The position numbers and the translations under genes were made by a program. The notes under the pieces were generated by a model. That model did not search any database, was not told the DNA's origin, and saw nothing but the letters and a program-made list of their open reading frames with translations. Below, piece after piece: positions 15,667 through 24,597 of a stretch of DNA of 46,532 nt (its first letter is position 1; every line of letters begins with the position of its first letter). Source of the stretch: a virus. The stretch is taken from positions 1 through 46,532 of IMG/VR virus record IMGVR_UViG_3300017786_000017; one strand, 5' to 3'.

Positions 15667-16914
15667 TTATGAATAAATCCAAATATCTTCGCTATTACTT
15701 GCTACATATAAGTTACCCTTTTTCTGGTATCTAGAATCAGGAGCATTTGCACCATTTGGATCATTACCTGCTGTATTTATGATAGCTGCCATAAATGCGT
15801 CTGGGGTAAATGCTGTAGCGCTTGCGTCAAATGATCCGGTTAAACCAAAACGTGTGGTTTCTGAATCGAATCCGAATACTTCACCAACATTTTGAGTACC
15901 TTGTTGTATTACAATACCACCATCTCCAGGTGTTTCTGAACCAGAAGCCATTAAGATAAATCTATCAGCTACTTGTAATTCTGTAGTATTTTGGAAAGAT
16001 GCTGTACCTTGTACTGTTAAATCTCCTGTTATAAGTTGATCACCTGTTACAGTTAATAAGTTAGTAGCATCATTAAAAGTAAATTGTGCATAACCATCAA
16101 TAGTATTACTTGAATTAAATACCGCAACTTGATTATCAGCAGCATCACCAGAAATAATACTTCCACCTGTTCCAGTTAAACCTGAGCCATCTCCTTCAAA
16201 TGAACCACTAAATGCTGTTATTTCTCCACCTAATGCTACAGAAGTATCACCTATTGTAATACTATTATTATCTAATTTCGCATTGGTAATACTATCATCA
16301 GCAATAGTTGCTGTAATAGTTTGTGCTGAAGCTGATAGTTGTAAACCATCTTGTCCTGTAAAAGTTAAGGTTTGAGAATCAAGATCTACTGCAGTTGTGG
16401 TAGAACCATCACCTACTAAATCAAGATCAGCAGCTGTTGCTACGGCATCAACATAAGCGGTTGTAGCTACTTTTGTTGAATTATCACCTGTTGTTTGAGT
16501 AGTAGCTGTTACACCATCTGCTAAAGTAGAGGTTGATGTTAAATTACCTGTAAAATCTGTGGAAGTTACGCTAGTTAATCCAGCCAATGTTGTGCTACTA
16601 TTACCTAAATCAATTTCAGTTGTACCAACTGTAATGCTATCATTTACTAAAGCGGCATTGGGCACAGTACCAGTACCTAAACTAAAGTCTAGCGTATCAG
16701 TTCCAGATGTTGCTGTTATTAAAAGACCAGCTTCACCACCTGAACCTGAGGTGAAATTTAAAGTTCCATTAGAACCATCTGCTAATAAATTTGTTCCATT
16801 AAAGGAAGCAGTTGTAAAAGCACGCTGTGCTGTTACTGAAGTTAAATATCCTGAATCATTGCTAAATTGGGATATGTTAGATCCGGATACCGATATTTTT
16901 TTCCAAGTTGCCAT
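15667..16914 (-). CDS. Tail-fibre-like structural protein (415 aa)
   Basis: A 415-aa protein starting MATWKKISVSGSNISQFSND, the same kind of start as the 1582-aa fibre and as fibres of cyanophage-like and marine T4-like phages. It is low in Cys, rich in Thr, Ser, Gly and Asn, with repeated beta-strand patterns (LLITATSGTDTLDFSLGTG, TTEIDLGNSSTTLAGL). It contains the GSFEGDGSGLTG motif shared with the other two fibres, and a C-terminal domain beginning near DLTVQGTASFQNTTELQVADRFIL. It has no S74 domain and is probably a short or accessory fibre, or a connector. An exact late element lies 15 bases upstream of the start. Confidence 0.7.
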   Translation of the reverse strand: MATWKKISVSGSNISQFSNDSGYLTSVTAQRAFTTASFNGTNLLADGSNGTLNFTSGSGGEAGLLITATSGTDTLDFSLGTGTVPNAALVNDSITVGTTEIDLGNSSTTLAGLTSVTSTDFTGNLTSTSTLADGVTATTQTTGDNSTKVATTAYVDAVATAADLDLVGDGSTTTAVDLDSQTLTFTGQDGLQLSASAQTITATIADDSITNAKLDNNSITIGDTSVALGGEITAFSGSFEGDGSGLTGTGGSIISGDAADNQVAVFNSSNTIDGYAQFTFNDATNLLTVTGDQLITGDLTVQGTASFQNTTELQVADRFILMASGSETPGDGGIVIQQGTQNVGEVFGFDSETTRFGLTGSFDASATAFTPDAFMAAIINTAGNDPNGANAPDSRYQKKGNLYVASNSEDIWIYS

Positions 16915-16929
16915 TTAGTTTATGTTTTA

Positions 16930-16939
16930 TTATAAATAT
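16930..16939 (-). promoter_or_regulatory. Late-promoter-like element before the 415-aa fibre gene
   Basis: An exact ATATTTATAA on the coding strand, 15 bases upstream of the start at 16914. It lies in the 32-base gap between two fibre genes. Confidence 0.5.
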
Positions 16940-16946
16940 GTATTTT

Positions 16947-17924
16947 TTATGTCCCTATATAGAATGCGGAAGAAGAATAATATATTCCTCCTTCTATTGC
17001 TGTGGGTTCAGAAGATCCACTCCATCTTAATTGGAATATACCTTCTGAATTTGCTCTTATTGTTCCATTATCCGCAGTATTACCTTTAATTAAAAATATG
17101 TCTTGAGTATTTCCTGCATCTGTTAAAAATGTTGCACTGCCTGTTACTCCTAAACTTCCAGAAATAATTGCTGATCCTGTGTAAGGAAAACTATCTCCTC
17201 CTATACTAGAAGTAATAAATTTATCTATAACTGTATTTAATGCTATTTGATATCCTGCTACATCAGCTCCTGGGGTAGATATCATATCAGTCAAATCTGT
17301 ACTATAGATAGGAGCCATACTATTTGTAACTGAGAGGCTTACAATAGGTAAATCTTGTCCTGCAGTTTGTAGTAATTTATCTCCAGAAGAAGCTTCTGTA
17401 TTATCTTCCCCCCATTCAACAAAAGCAGAAAGTTCTGGTGGGGTTTCACCTCTATAAACAACTTCAGTAACAGTATATAAATGAAATCTACCTACTATGG
17501 CATTTCCTACATTATTTGCTGCTTGTCCTATTAAATTATAAACAGTATCTCCTGTATTAAATTCTGAATCTTGGCTTCCTGTAATATTTTCTACAGTTTT
17601 TATGTTTTGGGGGTCAATAAAAGAAGCAGATTCAAATAAATATGTACCTGAAGGGGTATTTAAACCTATAGTTTGACCACTAGAAGCATTAGCATTTGCT
17701 GTTTGATCAACTGTAATAGTAGATCCTACTACATTTGTAATAGTAACAGTTCCTGTGAATTGGGAATCAACATAAGTAATTGTTTGGCCTTCTCTTGCAA
17801 AGAATGAATCAGCAATTGTAAATTGATCAGACCCATTAGTAAAATCCCCTGTTGTAACAACTATATTTTCGTTGACTGGGGATAAGGATGATAATCTACC
17901 ATAGAAAGCTTGCTCATGTGCCAT
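16947..17924 (-). CDS. Structural/fibre-associated protein (325 aa)
   Basis: A 325-aa beta-rich protein. It begins MAHEQAFYGRLSSLSPVNENIVV, followed by a SGQTIGLNTPSGTYLFES-type part with Val/Thr-rich strands. Its C-terminal third (GSAIISGSLGVTGSATFLTD and then IEGGIYYSSSAFYIGT) resembles the variable ends of phage fibres in this region. It ends with a short IGT tail and has no signal peptide. The start codon lies 1 base from the stop of the 1243-aa fibre gene, so the two are coupled and may form one fibre complex. The exact role (connector, tip or accessory fibre) cannot be told from sequence. Confidence 0.62.
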   Translation of the reverse strand: MAHEQAFYGRLSSLSPVNENIVVTTGDFTNGSDQFTIADSFFAREGQTITYVDSQFTGTVTITNVVGSTITVDQTANANASSGQTIGLNTPSGTYLFESASFIDPQNIKTVENITGSQDSEFNTGDTVYNLIGQAANNVGNAIVGRFHLYTVTEVVYRGETPPELSAFVEWGEDNTEASSGDKLLQTAGQDLPIVSLSVTNSMAPIYSTDLTDMISTPGADVAGYQIALNTVIDKFITSSIGGDSFPYTGSAIISGSLGVTGSATFLTDAGNTQDIFLIKGNTADNGTIRANSEGIFQLRWSGSSEPTAIEGGIYYSSSAFYIGT

Positions 17925-17925
17925 A

Positions 17926-20900
17926 TTAGAATGTAAATCTAATTAAGTTATTCTTTAAGTTTATTAAGTTGCTAACATTAAACACGTTAAAATTACTTGC
18001 AGTATTTAAAATCATGGTAGCACTTGCATTAAACCCTCCTGTATCTAATCTATAAGCAGATAATAAAGGAGGGTTCATATTAGTTAAACTACTATTTGCT
18101 CCTGCTCCATTATCTATGCTAGAAGGCATTGTTAAAGCAAATGCTGTAGTGGATTTAACACCTGTAATTACTTTAATGGATTGGATTTGGATATTACCCA
18201 CTGTTGGGGAAACTACTGTAGCTCCTGTATCTGCTACAGAAGTTACTCTTGCAGCGGGGATATAGGCACCTAATGAACCTTCTATTGCTCCATCATCATC
18301 TACAGTTACATCAAATGCGTCTGTTGTAGCATTTGAAACTGCTAAGTAAGAATAATCTTCGCTCATATTTCTAATAACAACATAATCTCCATTAACTAAT
18401 CCATGTGAAGGAGAATTAATTGTTAATGTAGTAGAAGAACGAGTCCAATCTAAACCACTATAAATTGTTCCTGTTGATAATATTTCAATAACTTGGGTTG
18501 AATTATAAGCTTCATACCTAATATTATCGTTAAAAGTAGTAATATTGCTTGTAATGTTTAAGTTGGTTAAACCACTACCATCACCTACATAAGAACCACT
18601 AAATATAGAACCGGAAACTGTTCCTTCTACATCTAGGTTATTCATAAACGTATAACAAGCTTTATCTGTAGTTAAATCTGAACCTATAATATGGGTATTA
18701 TTATGGATGGCACAGTTATTAAATCCACTTACTATAGAAGAACTATAAACATTATCAATTTTGTTACTACGCCCACCTCCAATAGTATTATATTGGCCAT
18801 TAGTACCTATTATACGATTAAACTGACCTCCTAAAATTGAAGAATATGAAGATACTTCTCCCGTTATGTCTATACAGCTATACCCAGCCCCTATTATAGT
18901 ACTATCATTATTATTGCAAACATCACTATTATTTGCAATTATAATAGAATTATGTGCTGATGAGGCTGTATTGAGTTGCCCCATTACTGTAGAAAAGTTT
19001 CCTTCATTTCGGTTTTTATACCCTGAGGTAAGGCTGCAACGACCAGAAGCATAGTTTCCTTCACCTGCTATAATAGCAGAATTTGATCCTTCTGCACAGT
19101 TATTATCTCCACTTCCTATAAAACTGCATGCACCCCCTGAGGAAATTATATTTGAAGTACCCCCAGCAATTGTAGATAAAACACCCCTAGTACAATTTAA
19201 ATGTCCTCCTAATACTGCTGAACAATTTTGAATAGCTGTATTTTGTGAGCCTAACGCTATAGAATTATTTCCTGAAGCTGTTACTTGACAACCTATAGCT
19301 GTATTACCTCTATGGCTATCAGGGTTTTGTCCTGCAATACCTGCATATGCTTTATAACCTATAGCTTGAACACCCTGTCCTGCTGCTACATTATAATGTC
19401 CCATTGCAAAGGCATCAGAACCTGAAGCACAGGTTCCAAAACCAAAGGCTACTGAATATGAACCTACAGCAGAAGTAGTACCTAAAGTTCCAGCAGGATT
19501 TGTTTCTGGTCCACCAAAAGCAAAAGAATAATCTCCTGATGCAATTGAACCACTACCTCCTGCTGCTGCATAATTACCTGTAATACAGTTGGTTCTTCCT
19601 CCTATAATTGAAGAATAAGATCCACTGTTTATATTTGCGTATCCTCCTAAAATTGAAGAACAATCTCCAGTAGAACTTATTTCATTCAAGCACCCTCCGG
19701 CAATATTTGAATTACTACCAGAGTTAATACTATTCCCTAAAACTGGGATAATTGAAGTACTTTCACTACCTGTTGAATATGGACTAGCTCCTACACCACC
19801 AACACCTACTGATATGTTAAATGTTGTACCATCACCTTTTGTAAAGGTAATATTTGAACCATCTGCTGAAGCTGTAATTACGTTTTTGGTAGCATATGAA
19901 GATGATAAAGCATATGAAGAGGAAACAATGCTATTTGAACCATAAGGCCCGTAAACATTTGAACCTGTAATAAATGAAGCAGTTAATGAGAATGAAGCAG
20001 ACTCAACACTATTCATTCCTAATGGACCATCTACATTTGAAGATGAAACATAAGATGCTGTATCTACACTTCCAACACCAAATGATAAACAACCATTTCC
20101 ATCTGTTACTAGTACTTGGTTTGCAGTACCATCAGTGGTTGGATAACATATGCCAGAAGCTGTTAAAGCTCCATCAATATTAAGTTTTCTATCAGAAAAA
20201 TCACCACAAATTAAGGGAGATCCCTGAGTGTTATGTATAAATAATTTGTTTGATAAGGTTTGGCAAATTGTAGGACCGGCACATTTTCCTAAAAATACGT
20301 TTCCTGTTGATGAATTAGCAGCTAAAGCTCCTGCATTCCAACCTATAGCTGTATTGTGAGCTCCAGTACCTATAGTTTTTAAAGCTTCATGTCCTATAAC
20401 AACGTTACCTAAACCATTAGTTACTTGATTTAATGCTTGGAAACCTATACCAATGTTTTGTACTCCTTCATTAGCATTAACAAGAGCTCTAGCTCCAATA
20501 CCAATATTACATCTACCTGTGGTATTAGTATATAAAGCACAGTTACCAATAGCTACGTTATCTTGCCCACATAAACTACTATATAATGCTTGAGCACCTA
20601 CTGCTACGTTATTTGATGAAATAGCTCTATTTAAAGCTTGGTGGCCAATAGCTACGTTTCTTTCTGCTGAATCATTATCCTGTAATGCTTGAAAACCAAC
20701 GGCTACATTTAATAAAGCTGAATCTGCACACTGCATAGCACCTTCACCTATTGCCACGTTGTTTACACCTGATGATAAGATTGGTAGGGCATTTCTACCT
20801 AATGCTACACTACAATTTAATCCTGTTTGAGCAATTTGTCCCCCTACTTCTAATGGAAATTCTGAATAGGAACTTGTAGCTATAGAAACATACCCTGTAC

Positions 20901-21657
20901 TTTGACTATATACAAAATTAGGTGCTCCTGTTAAAGTACCTTCATCATTATATTGAATTTCAGAATTTAAACCTTCTACTTTTATATTAGCAGATTGGAT
21001 ATAAGAAGCTGTTTTTGCTATTCTTACATAAGAAGCTGTTTGGGCTGTGTTAGTTTCACTTGAAAATTCTGCATAAGATGAAGTTAATGAATATGAAGAA
21101 CTTATAGCATATGATGAAGAAATAGCACTAAATGAACTTGTTGCAAACGAAGCAGATAAAATACTATTTGACCCATAAGGCCCGTAAACATTTGAACCTG
21201 TTACAAAAGATGAGGTTGCAGAAGTTCCTAATATATAGGAAGCGGTATGAGCAAAAGATGACGTTTGAGCATATGAAGCTGAGGTTGTACCTTCTGCTGT
21301 TAAAGCAAAATTTGCTACTAAAGAAGAACTAGCTGCTTGTGCAAAATGTGAATATGATGAGGTTAAAGCATATGAAGAGGAAACAACACTGTTAGCCCCA
21401 TAAGGACCATCTACCCCTGAAGCTGTAATATATGAGGAAGTTATTCCTGTTAAACGTGAACCATCTCCACGGAATGAACCAGAAAAATCTGTTCCTTCTA
21501 CTGCTTGAAAGCTAGAGGTTCCTATTACATTAAATGAACCTGAAACGGTTATATCGTATGCTTCTAATCCAGTAAAAGCAAGTATCGATTGGGATACGTG
21601 TTGTGCTTCTACTGTTTGACCTGTAAGGATGCCGTTAAGTGATAATATTTTGGCCAT
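17926..21657 (-). CDS. Large modular tail fibre with YadA-like and GGG solenoid repeats
   Basis: A 1243-aa fibre. The N-terminal part (about 1-60) may be the anchor. Residues about 60-240 are SSYA/TASYA repeats broken by copies of GSNVYGPYGSNSI, a form frequent in Bacteroidota phages. A YadA-type head follows (NVAIGEGAMQ, NVAVGFQAL, NVAIGHQAL; about 280-445), then more SSYA, then GGG/N solenoid repeats (about 635-985). Near 990-1035 it has the NLDVEGTVSGSIFSGSYVGDGSG module also found in the 1582-aa fibre. A unique C-terminal ~200-aa beta domain ends the protein; there is no S74 tail. It should be a receptor-binding or side fibre. An exact late element lies 17 bases upstream of its start. Confidence 0.8.
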   Translation of the reverse strand: MAKILSLNGILTGQTVEAQHVSQSILAFTGLEAYDITVSGSFNVIGTSSFQAVEGTDFSGSFRGDGSRLTGITSSYITASGVDGPYGANSVVSSSYALTSSYSHFAQAASSSLVANFALTAEGTTSASYAQTSSFAHTASYILGTSATSSFVTGSNVYGPYGSNSILSASFATSSFSAISSSYAISSSYSLTSSYAEFSSETNTAQTASYVRIAKTASYIQSANIKVEGLNSEIQYNDEGTLTGAPNFVYSQSTGYVSIATSSYSEFPLEVGGQIAQTGLNCSVALGRNALPILSSGVNNVAIGEGAMQCADSALLNVAVGFQALQDNDSAERNVAIGHQALNRAISSNNVAVGAQALYSSLCGQDNVAIGNCALYTNTTGRCNIGIGARALVNANEGVQNIGIGFQALNQVTNGLGNVVIGHEALKTIGTGAHNTAIGWNAGALAANSSTGNVFLGKCAGPTICQTLSNKLFIHNTQGSPLICGDFSDRKLNIDGALTASGICYPTTDGTANQVLVTDGNGCLSFGVGSVDTASYVSSSNVDGPLGMNSVESASFSLTASFITGSNVYGPYGSNSIVSSSYALSSSYATKNVITASADGSNITFTKGDGTTFNISVGVGGVGASPYSTGSESTSIIPVLGNSINSGSNSNIAGGCLNEISSTGDCSSILGGYANINSGSYSSIIGGRTNCITGNYAAAGGSGSIASGDYSFAFGGPETNPAGTLGTTSAVGSYSVAFGFGTCASGSDAFAMGHYNVAAGQGVQAIGYKAYAGIAGQNPDSHRGNTAIGCQVTASGNNSIALGSQNTAIQNCSAVLGGHLNCTRGVLSTIAGGTSNIISSGGACSFIGSGDNNCAEGSNSAIIAGEGNYASGRCSLTSGYKNRNEGNFSTVMGQLNTASSAHNSIIIANNSDVCNNNDSTIIGAGYSCIDITGEVSSYSSILGGQFNRIIGTNGQYNTIGGGRSNKIDNVYSSSIVSGFNNCAIHNNTHIIGSDLTTDKACYTFMNNLDVEGTVSGSIFSGSYVGDGSGLTNLNITSNITTFNDNIRYEAYNSTQVIEILSTGTIYSGLDWTRSSTTLTINSPSHGLVNGDYVVIRNMSEDYSYLAVSNATTDAFDVTVDDDGAIEGSLGAYIPAARVTSVADTGATVVSPTVGNIQIQSIKVITGVKSTTAFALTMPSSIDNGAGANSSLTNMNPPLLSAYRLDTGGFNASATMILNTASNFNVFNVSNLINLKNNLIRFTF
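19931..19968. repeat. Direct repeat, copy 1 (38 bases)
   Basis: This matches 21164-21201 at 37 of 38 positions. It encodes the GSNVYGPYGSNSI element that occurs twice in the 1243-aa fibre. The near identity in an otherwise diverged protein suggests a recent duplication or gene conversion. Confidence 0.75.
21164..21201. repeat. Direct repeat, copy 2 (38 bases)
   Basis: Partner of 19931-19968 with one mismatch. The two copies are about 1.2 kb apart in the same reading frame, so recombination between them would delete the YadA-like head in frame if the spacing is a multiple of three (the offset of 1233 bases is). Confidence 0.75.
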
Positions 21658-21674
21658 GAACTATAGTTTGTCTG

Positions 21675-21684
21675 TTATAAATAT
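21675..21684 (-). promoter_or_regulatory. Late-promoter-like element before the 1243-aa fibre gene
   Basis: An exact ATATTTATAA on the coding strand, 17 bases upstream of the start at 21657, in the 36-base gap after the next gene. Confidence 0.5.
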
Positions 21685-21693
21685 ATGTTTTTA

Positions 21694-22608
21694 CTATTGT
21701 GTATCGAAATTTATTAAAACTGTTGTATCTGTTGTTCTTGAAGTAGGTAAAGGTTTTGCTAACTTACCTATTGCAAGTAGTTCAAAATTATCATTATATA
21801 ATCCTACTGTTGTAACATAAGGGGCAAAATAAGAACTTGTAGCGAATCCTAACATAGACCCATCGCTTCCTGTTACAATTGAAGGATTTTGTGAATAATT
21901 ATATTCATCTGCTCCAATTGTTACTTTGTATTGTGTTTCATATAAGGTATATGAGCTTGAAAATGAAGCTGTTATAGTACTTCCTATAGCATATGTTTCA
22001 ACAAAATTAGTTGTAAATTCAAGGCTACCTCCATATTCAGCATCTCCATATATAGCTGTACCATAAAGATCATCTTGAGAAATTATCTGCACATCATCAT
22101 TTGTAATAGCAATTATGCCATGCGGGTATATAACATTACCAACATATTGTTTTTCCCCTGTTAACATTGTATATAATCTGCCTTCACCATCATCTAAAAT
22201 GGATCCACTAATTTCACTTTCTATAACCACAGAACCAGGTTTAATTTTATCCCCATACAATTTTGAAGGAATAGAATATACAGCTACTGGTACTATAGGT
22301 TTGTCTTGGCTTGCTGTGGGAAATGATTTTTGTGGGTTTAGATCTGTTTGTTCATAGTTGAAATAATTAGGAGTATAATCGGATCCAATTGTGGTTCCAT
22401 CAGGTAAAAAACTTGCAGTATTAGATGTAGATATTTCTCCTCCACTTCCAGAAATATAATTTGAATAATATAAACTTTTTACAGAATCGTATACTAAAAC
22501 TTCAGATACTCTAGTATTTTGACCAGTCAATGTACGATTCGTTAGATAGTTTCCATTTCTACCTAAGTATCTTTCTATTTGTACATTTGGGTCTGTAAAT
22601 TTTGCCAT
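21694..22608 (-). CDS. Virion structural protein, paralogous C-terminus with the 350-aa protein
   Basis: A 304-aa protein starting MAKFTDPNVQIERYLGRNG. Its last ~80 residues (EYNYSQNPSIVTGSDG, then YVTTVGLYNDNFELLAIGKLAKPL and VLINFD) match the end of the 27496-28548 protein (EFNYTENPSFLAG, YITTVGMYNDQNELLGVAKLSKPL, VRVKLD). This C-terminal domain recurs in structural proteins of T4-like marine phages and is probably a virion attachment or assembly module. The N-terminal part is different and beta-rich. The late element lies only 4 bases upstream, implying an almost leaderless mRNA if that element is the promoter. Function: tail or baseplate decoration, or fibre base. Confidence 0.68.
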   Translation of the reverse strand: MAKFTDPNVQIERYLGRNGNYLTNRTLTGQNTRVSEVLVYDSVKSLYYSNYISGSGGEISTSNTASFLPDGTTIGSDYTPNYFNYEQTDLNPQKSFPTASQDKPIVPVAVYSIPSKLYGDKIKPGSVVIESEISGSILDDGEGRLYTMLTGEKQYVGNVIYPHGIIAITNDDVQIISQDDLYGTAIYGDAEYGGSLEFTTNFVETYAIGSTITASFSSSYTLYETQYKVTIGADEYNYSQNPSIVTGSDGSMLGFATSSYFAPYVTTVGLYNDNFELLAIGKLAKPLPTSRTTDTTVLINFDTQ

Positions 22609-22612
22609 TTTA

Positions 22613-22622
22613 TTATAAATAT
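22613..22622 (-). promoter_or_regulatory. Late-promoter-like element before the 304-aa structural gene
   Basis: An exact ATATTTATAA on the coding strand, ending only 4 bases before the start at 22608, the shortest spacing in the window. Confidence 0.45.
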
Positions 22623-22626
22623 TTTT

Positions 22627-24585
22627 TTACCTTCTTATCTCATCTAATGATATAACAGATAATGCTGGTCTTATATAAAAATTATAATTAAGATTAGATT
22701 GATAAGGAGTATTAATAAATCTTATTATGTATATATAAGCAGCACTAAATTCAAAACCAGAATCATCAAGTTTACTAGCATCTAATACTCTACTATCCCC
22801 CCAAGCTCTTTGACCAAAACTTACACTATCTAATACAACTGTATCTTGAGTGTCTGTGTTAAATATACTAATTTTATAGTTACCTGTTAATTCAGTTAAT
22901 GATTTCCTACGAATTTGGGAGATTTCAAAATTCCACCTTGATGTTCCTTTTGTAACTCTAGTTAATCCAAAATCCGCTGAATTATATAATAAACCTACAT
23001 TTGAACTATTATATGGTAAATGGGTCCAATTAGGAGATCTATATATTGTTCTACCTAAAGAATATTCCCCCATATTCCAATATCTACCCGGGTTTCTTGT
23101 AGTGGGGCTAGCCAAAGATGTATAATTTTGTGTTTGAGTGTTATAACTATAACTAATTCCCATATTCTCGAAGTCGTCTATAACATACCCCCATTCCCAA
23201 TGAGTGGGATCTGTAACTGGTAAAGGTGTTGAAGTAGGGGTTGGTGTTGGAGTAGGTGTTGGAGTAGGTGTTGGTGTTGGGCCAGGAGAACATACTTGAT
23301 CTAAAATATCTTCTGCTATACTACCCAATGCTTCGAATGTTGAATTAAAATATTCATCTTCTGAACTGGCTATATTTCTTAATCCATTATCACTTGCACT
23401 CCCGGCTACTATATTTAATCCAACTACTACTAATCTATTTTCATACCCATTATCTAATTCTTTATAGTTTGTTGCAGCTGCCGCTGTAGCAGTGGTTGCT
23501 CCTGCATCTGTTAAGAGAATCATTTTGGTATCTGAACCTCGTTGTTTAAAATTAGTGTTTGTTACAGTTGATGAACCTACATTAATCCCTAGATCAGTAC
23601 GGGTGGTACCACTCCTTCTAGTTGCTAATAAATTATCAATGGTTGTTGAAATAGTAGAATAATTACCATTTTGATCTAAAATAACTCTTGTTGTATTTGT
23701 GTAGCTTACAAATCCTATTTGGAAGCCTTGAGGTACTCCTATTCTAGATTGTAAACGATCTACAATGTATCTAATTAGGTCTACCATAAATTCATATTCT
23801 GGGGGGTTATTAGGGCCATTTGTAACACTACCAGATTCATCTATTACAAATACAATATCAAAGAAACCATCTTGACACTCTGGGCTAAGTGTTGGTGTAG
23901 GAGTTGGTGTAGGGGAAGGGTTTGGTGTGTTTGTTGGTGTTGGGGTTGGGGTACTAGTTGGAGTGGGAGTTGGCGTACTAGTTGGTGTATTTGTTGGAGT
24001 TGGTGTAGGAGTACTAGTAGGAGCATTAGTAGGTGTTGGCGTAGGAGTACTAGTGGGTGTTGGCGTAATGGTAGGGGTTGGAGTTGGAGTACTAGTAGGA
24101 GTTGGGGTAATTGTTGGAGTAGGAGTTGGCGTACTGGTTGTTGTAGGTGTAATGGTTGGTGTACTTGTTGGGGTTGGTGTAACCGTTGGGGTACTAGTTG
24201 GAGTAGGAGTTAATGTAGGGGTAGAGGTAGGAGTACTAGTAGGTGTTGGAGTAGGAGTACTAGTAGGTGTTGGAGTAGGGGTAGGTGTACTAGTAGGAGT
24301 TGGGGTTGGGGTTGGAGTGGGTAATTGAATTACAGTTGTATTGTCTTCACAATTAAATTTTATAATTTCATTTTCATTATACACAATAATTTGAGAAGCA
24401 CTCTCGGGTACAACTACAGCTACTCCCTCTCCTGCTGTTAACTGGGATAAGGTTAAATTATCTGCTTTGGTTGTAGTACCAAATAAAAGAGCATGGGTAG
24501 TTTCACTTACTACATCATAATAGATATCGTAGGGTCCTTCATTTTCTCCTGTTGTAATTTTTACTAAAAATGATTTTAACGCCAT
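22627..24585 (-). CDS. Stalked virion protein with a von Willebrand factor A domain
   Basis: A 652-aa protein. Residues 1-90 form an N-terminal domain with [20 protein letters not shown] and IIVYN, closely matching the start of the 24598-26226 protein. Residues 90-234 are a Thr-Pro stalk. Residues about 241-432 are a von Willebrand A domain with an intact metal-ion adhesion site: DESGS (Asp249, Ser251 and Ser253), TDLGI (Thr330) and LLTDAG (Asp360). A second short PT linker (434-455) leads to a ~200-aa C-terminal beta domain. vWA domains bind proteins or glycans through the bound metal. Without a signal peptide and set among virion genes, it is best read as a displayed adhesin. Confidence 0.82.
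   Translation of the reverse strand: MALKSFLVKITTGENEGPYDIYYDVVSETTHALLFGTTTKADNLTLSQLTAGEGVAVVVPESASQIIVYNENEIIKFNCEDNTTVIQLPTPTPTPTPTSTPTPTPTPTSTPTPTPTSTPTSTPTLTPTPTSTPTVTPTPTSTPTITPTTTSTPTPTPTITPTPTSTPTPTPTITPTPTSTPTPTPTNAPTSTPTPTPTNTPTSTPTPTPTSTPTPTPTNTPNPSPTPTPTPTLSPECQDGFFDIVFVIDESGSVTNGPNNPPEYEFMVDLIRYIVDRLQSRIGVPQGFQIGFVSYTNTTRVILDQNGNYSTISTTIDNLLATRRSGTTRTDLGINVGSSTVTNTNFKQRGSDTKMILLTDAGATTATAAAATNYKELDNGYENRLVVVGLNIVAGSASDNGLRNIASSEDEYFNSTFEALGSIAEDILDQVCSPGPTPTPTPTPTPTPTPTSTPLPVTDPTHWEWGYVIDDFENMGISYSYNTQTQNYTSLASPTTRNPGRYWNMGEYSLGRTIYRSPNWTHLPYNSSNVGLLYNSADFGLTRVTKGTSRWNFEISQIRRKSLTELTGNYKISIFNTDTQDTVVLDSVSFGQRAWGDSRVLDASKLDDSGFEFSAAYIYIIRFINTPYQSNLNYNFYIRPALSVISLDEIRR
23884..24318 (-). 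repeat. Thr-Pro stalk repeat, low-complexity tandem DNA
   Basis: About 145 codons of [10 protein letters not shown]-type repeats, with recurring 12-18 base units including many actagt hexamers. The units are multiples of three, so slippage would change stalk length in frame. A shorter stretch of the same kind lies at 23227-23286. Confidence 0.85.
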
Positions 24586-24597
24586 CTTATAATTTTA

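Noticed and set aside
8651-21657. Diversity-generating retroelement target in the fibres
   Set aside because: No reverse transcriptase or template repeat is in the window, and the repeats lack a C-type lectin variable region; it cannot be excluded outside the window.
23872-24328. Plus-strand frames of Val-Gly or Cys-Trp-Ser repeats in the PT-coding region
   Set aside because: They are shadows of the Thr-Pro stalk on the minus strand; low-complexity DNA is open in several frames.
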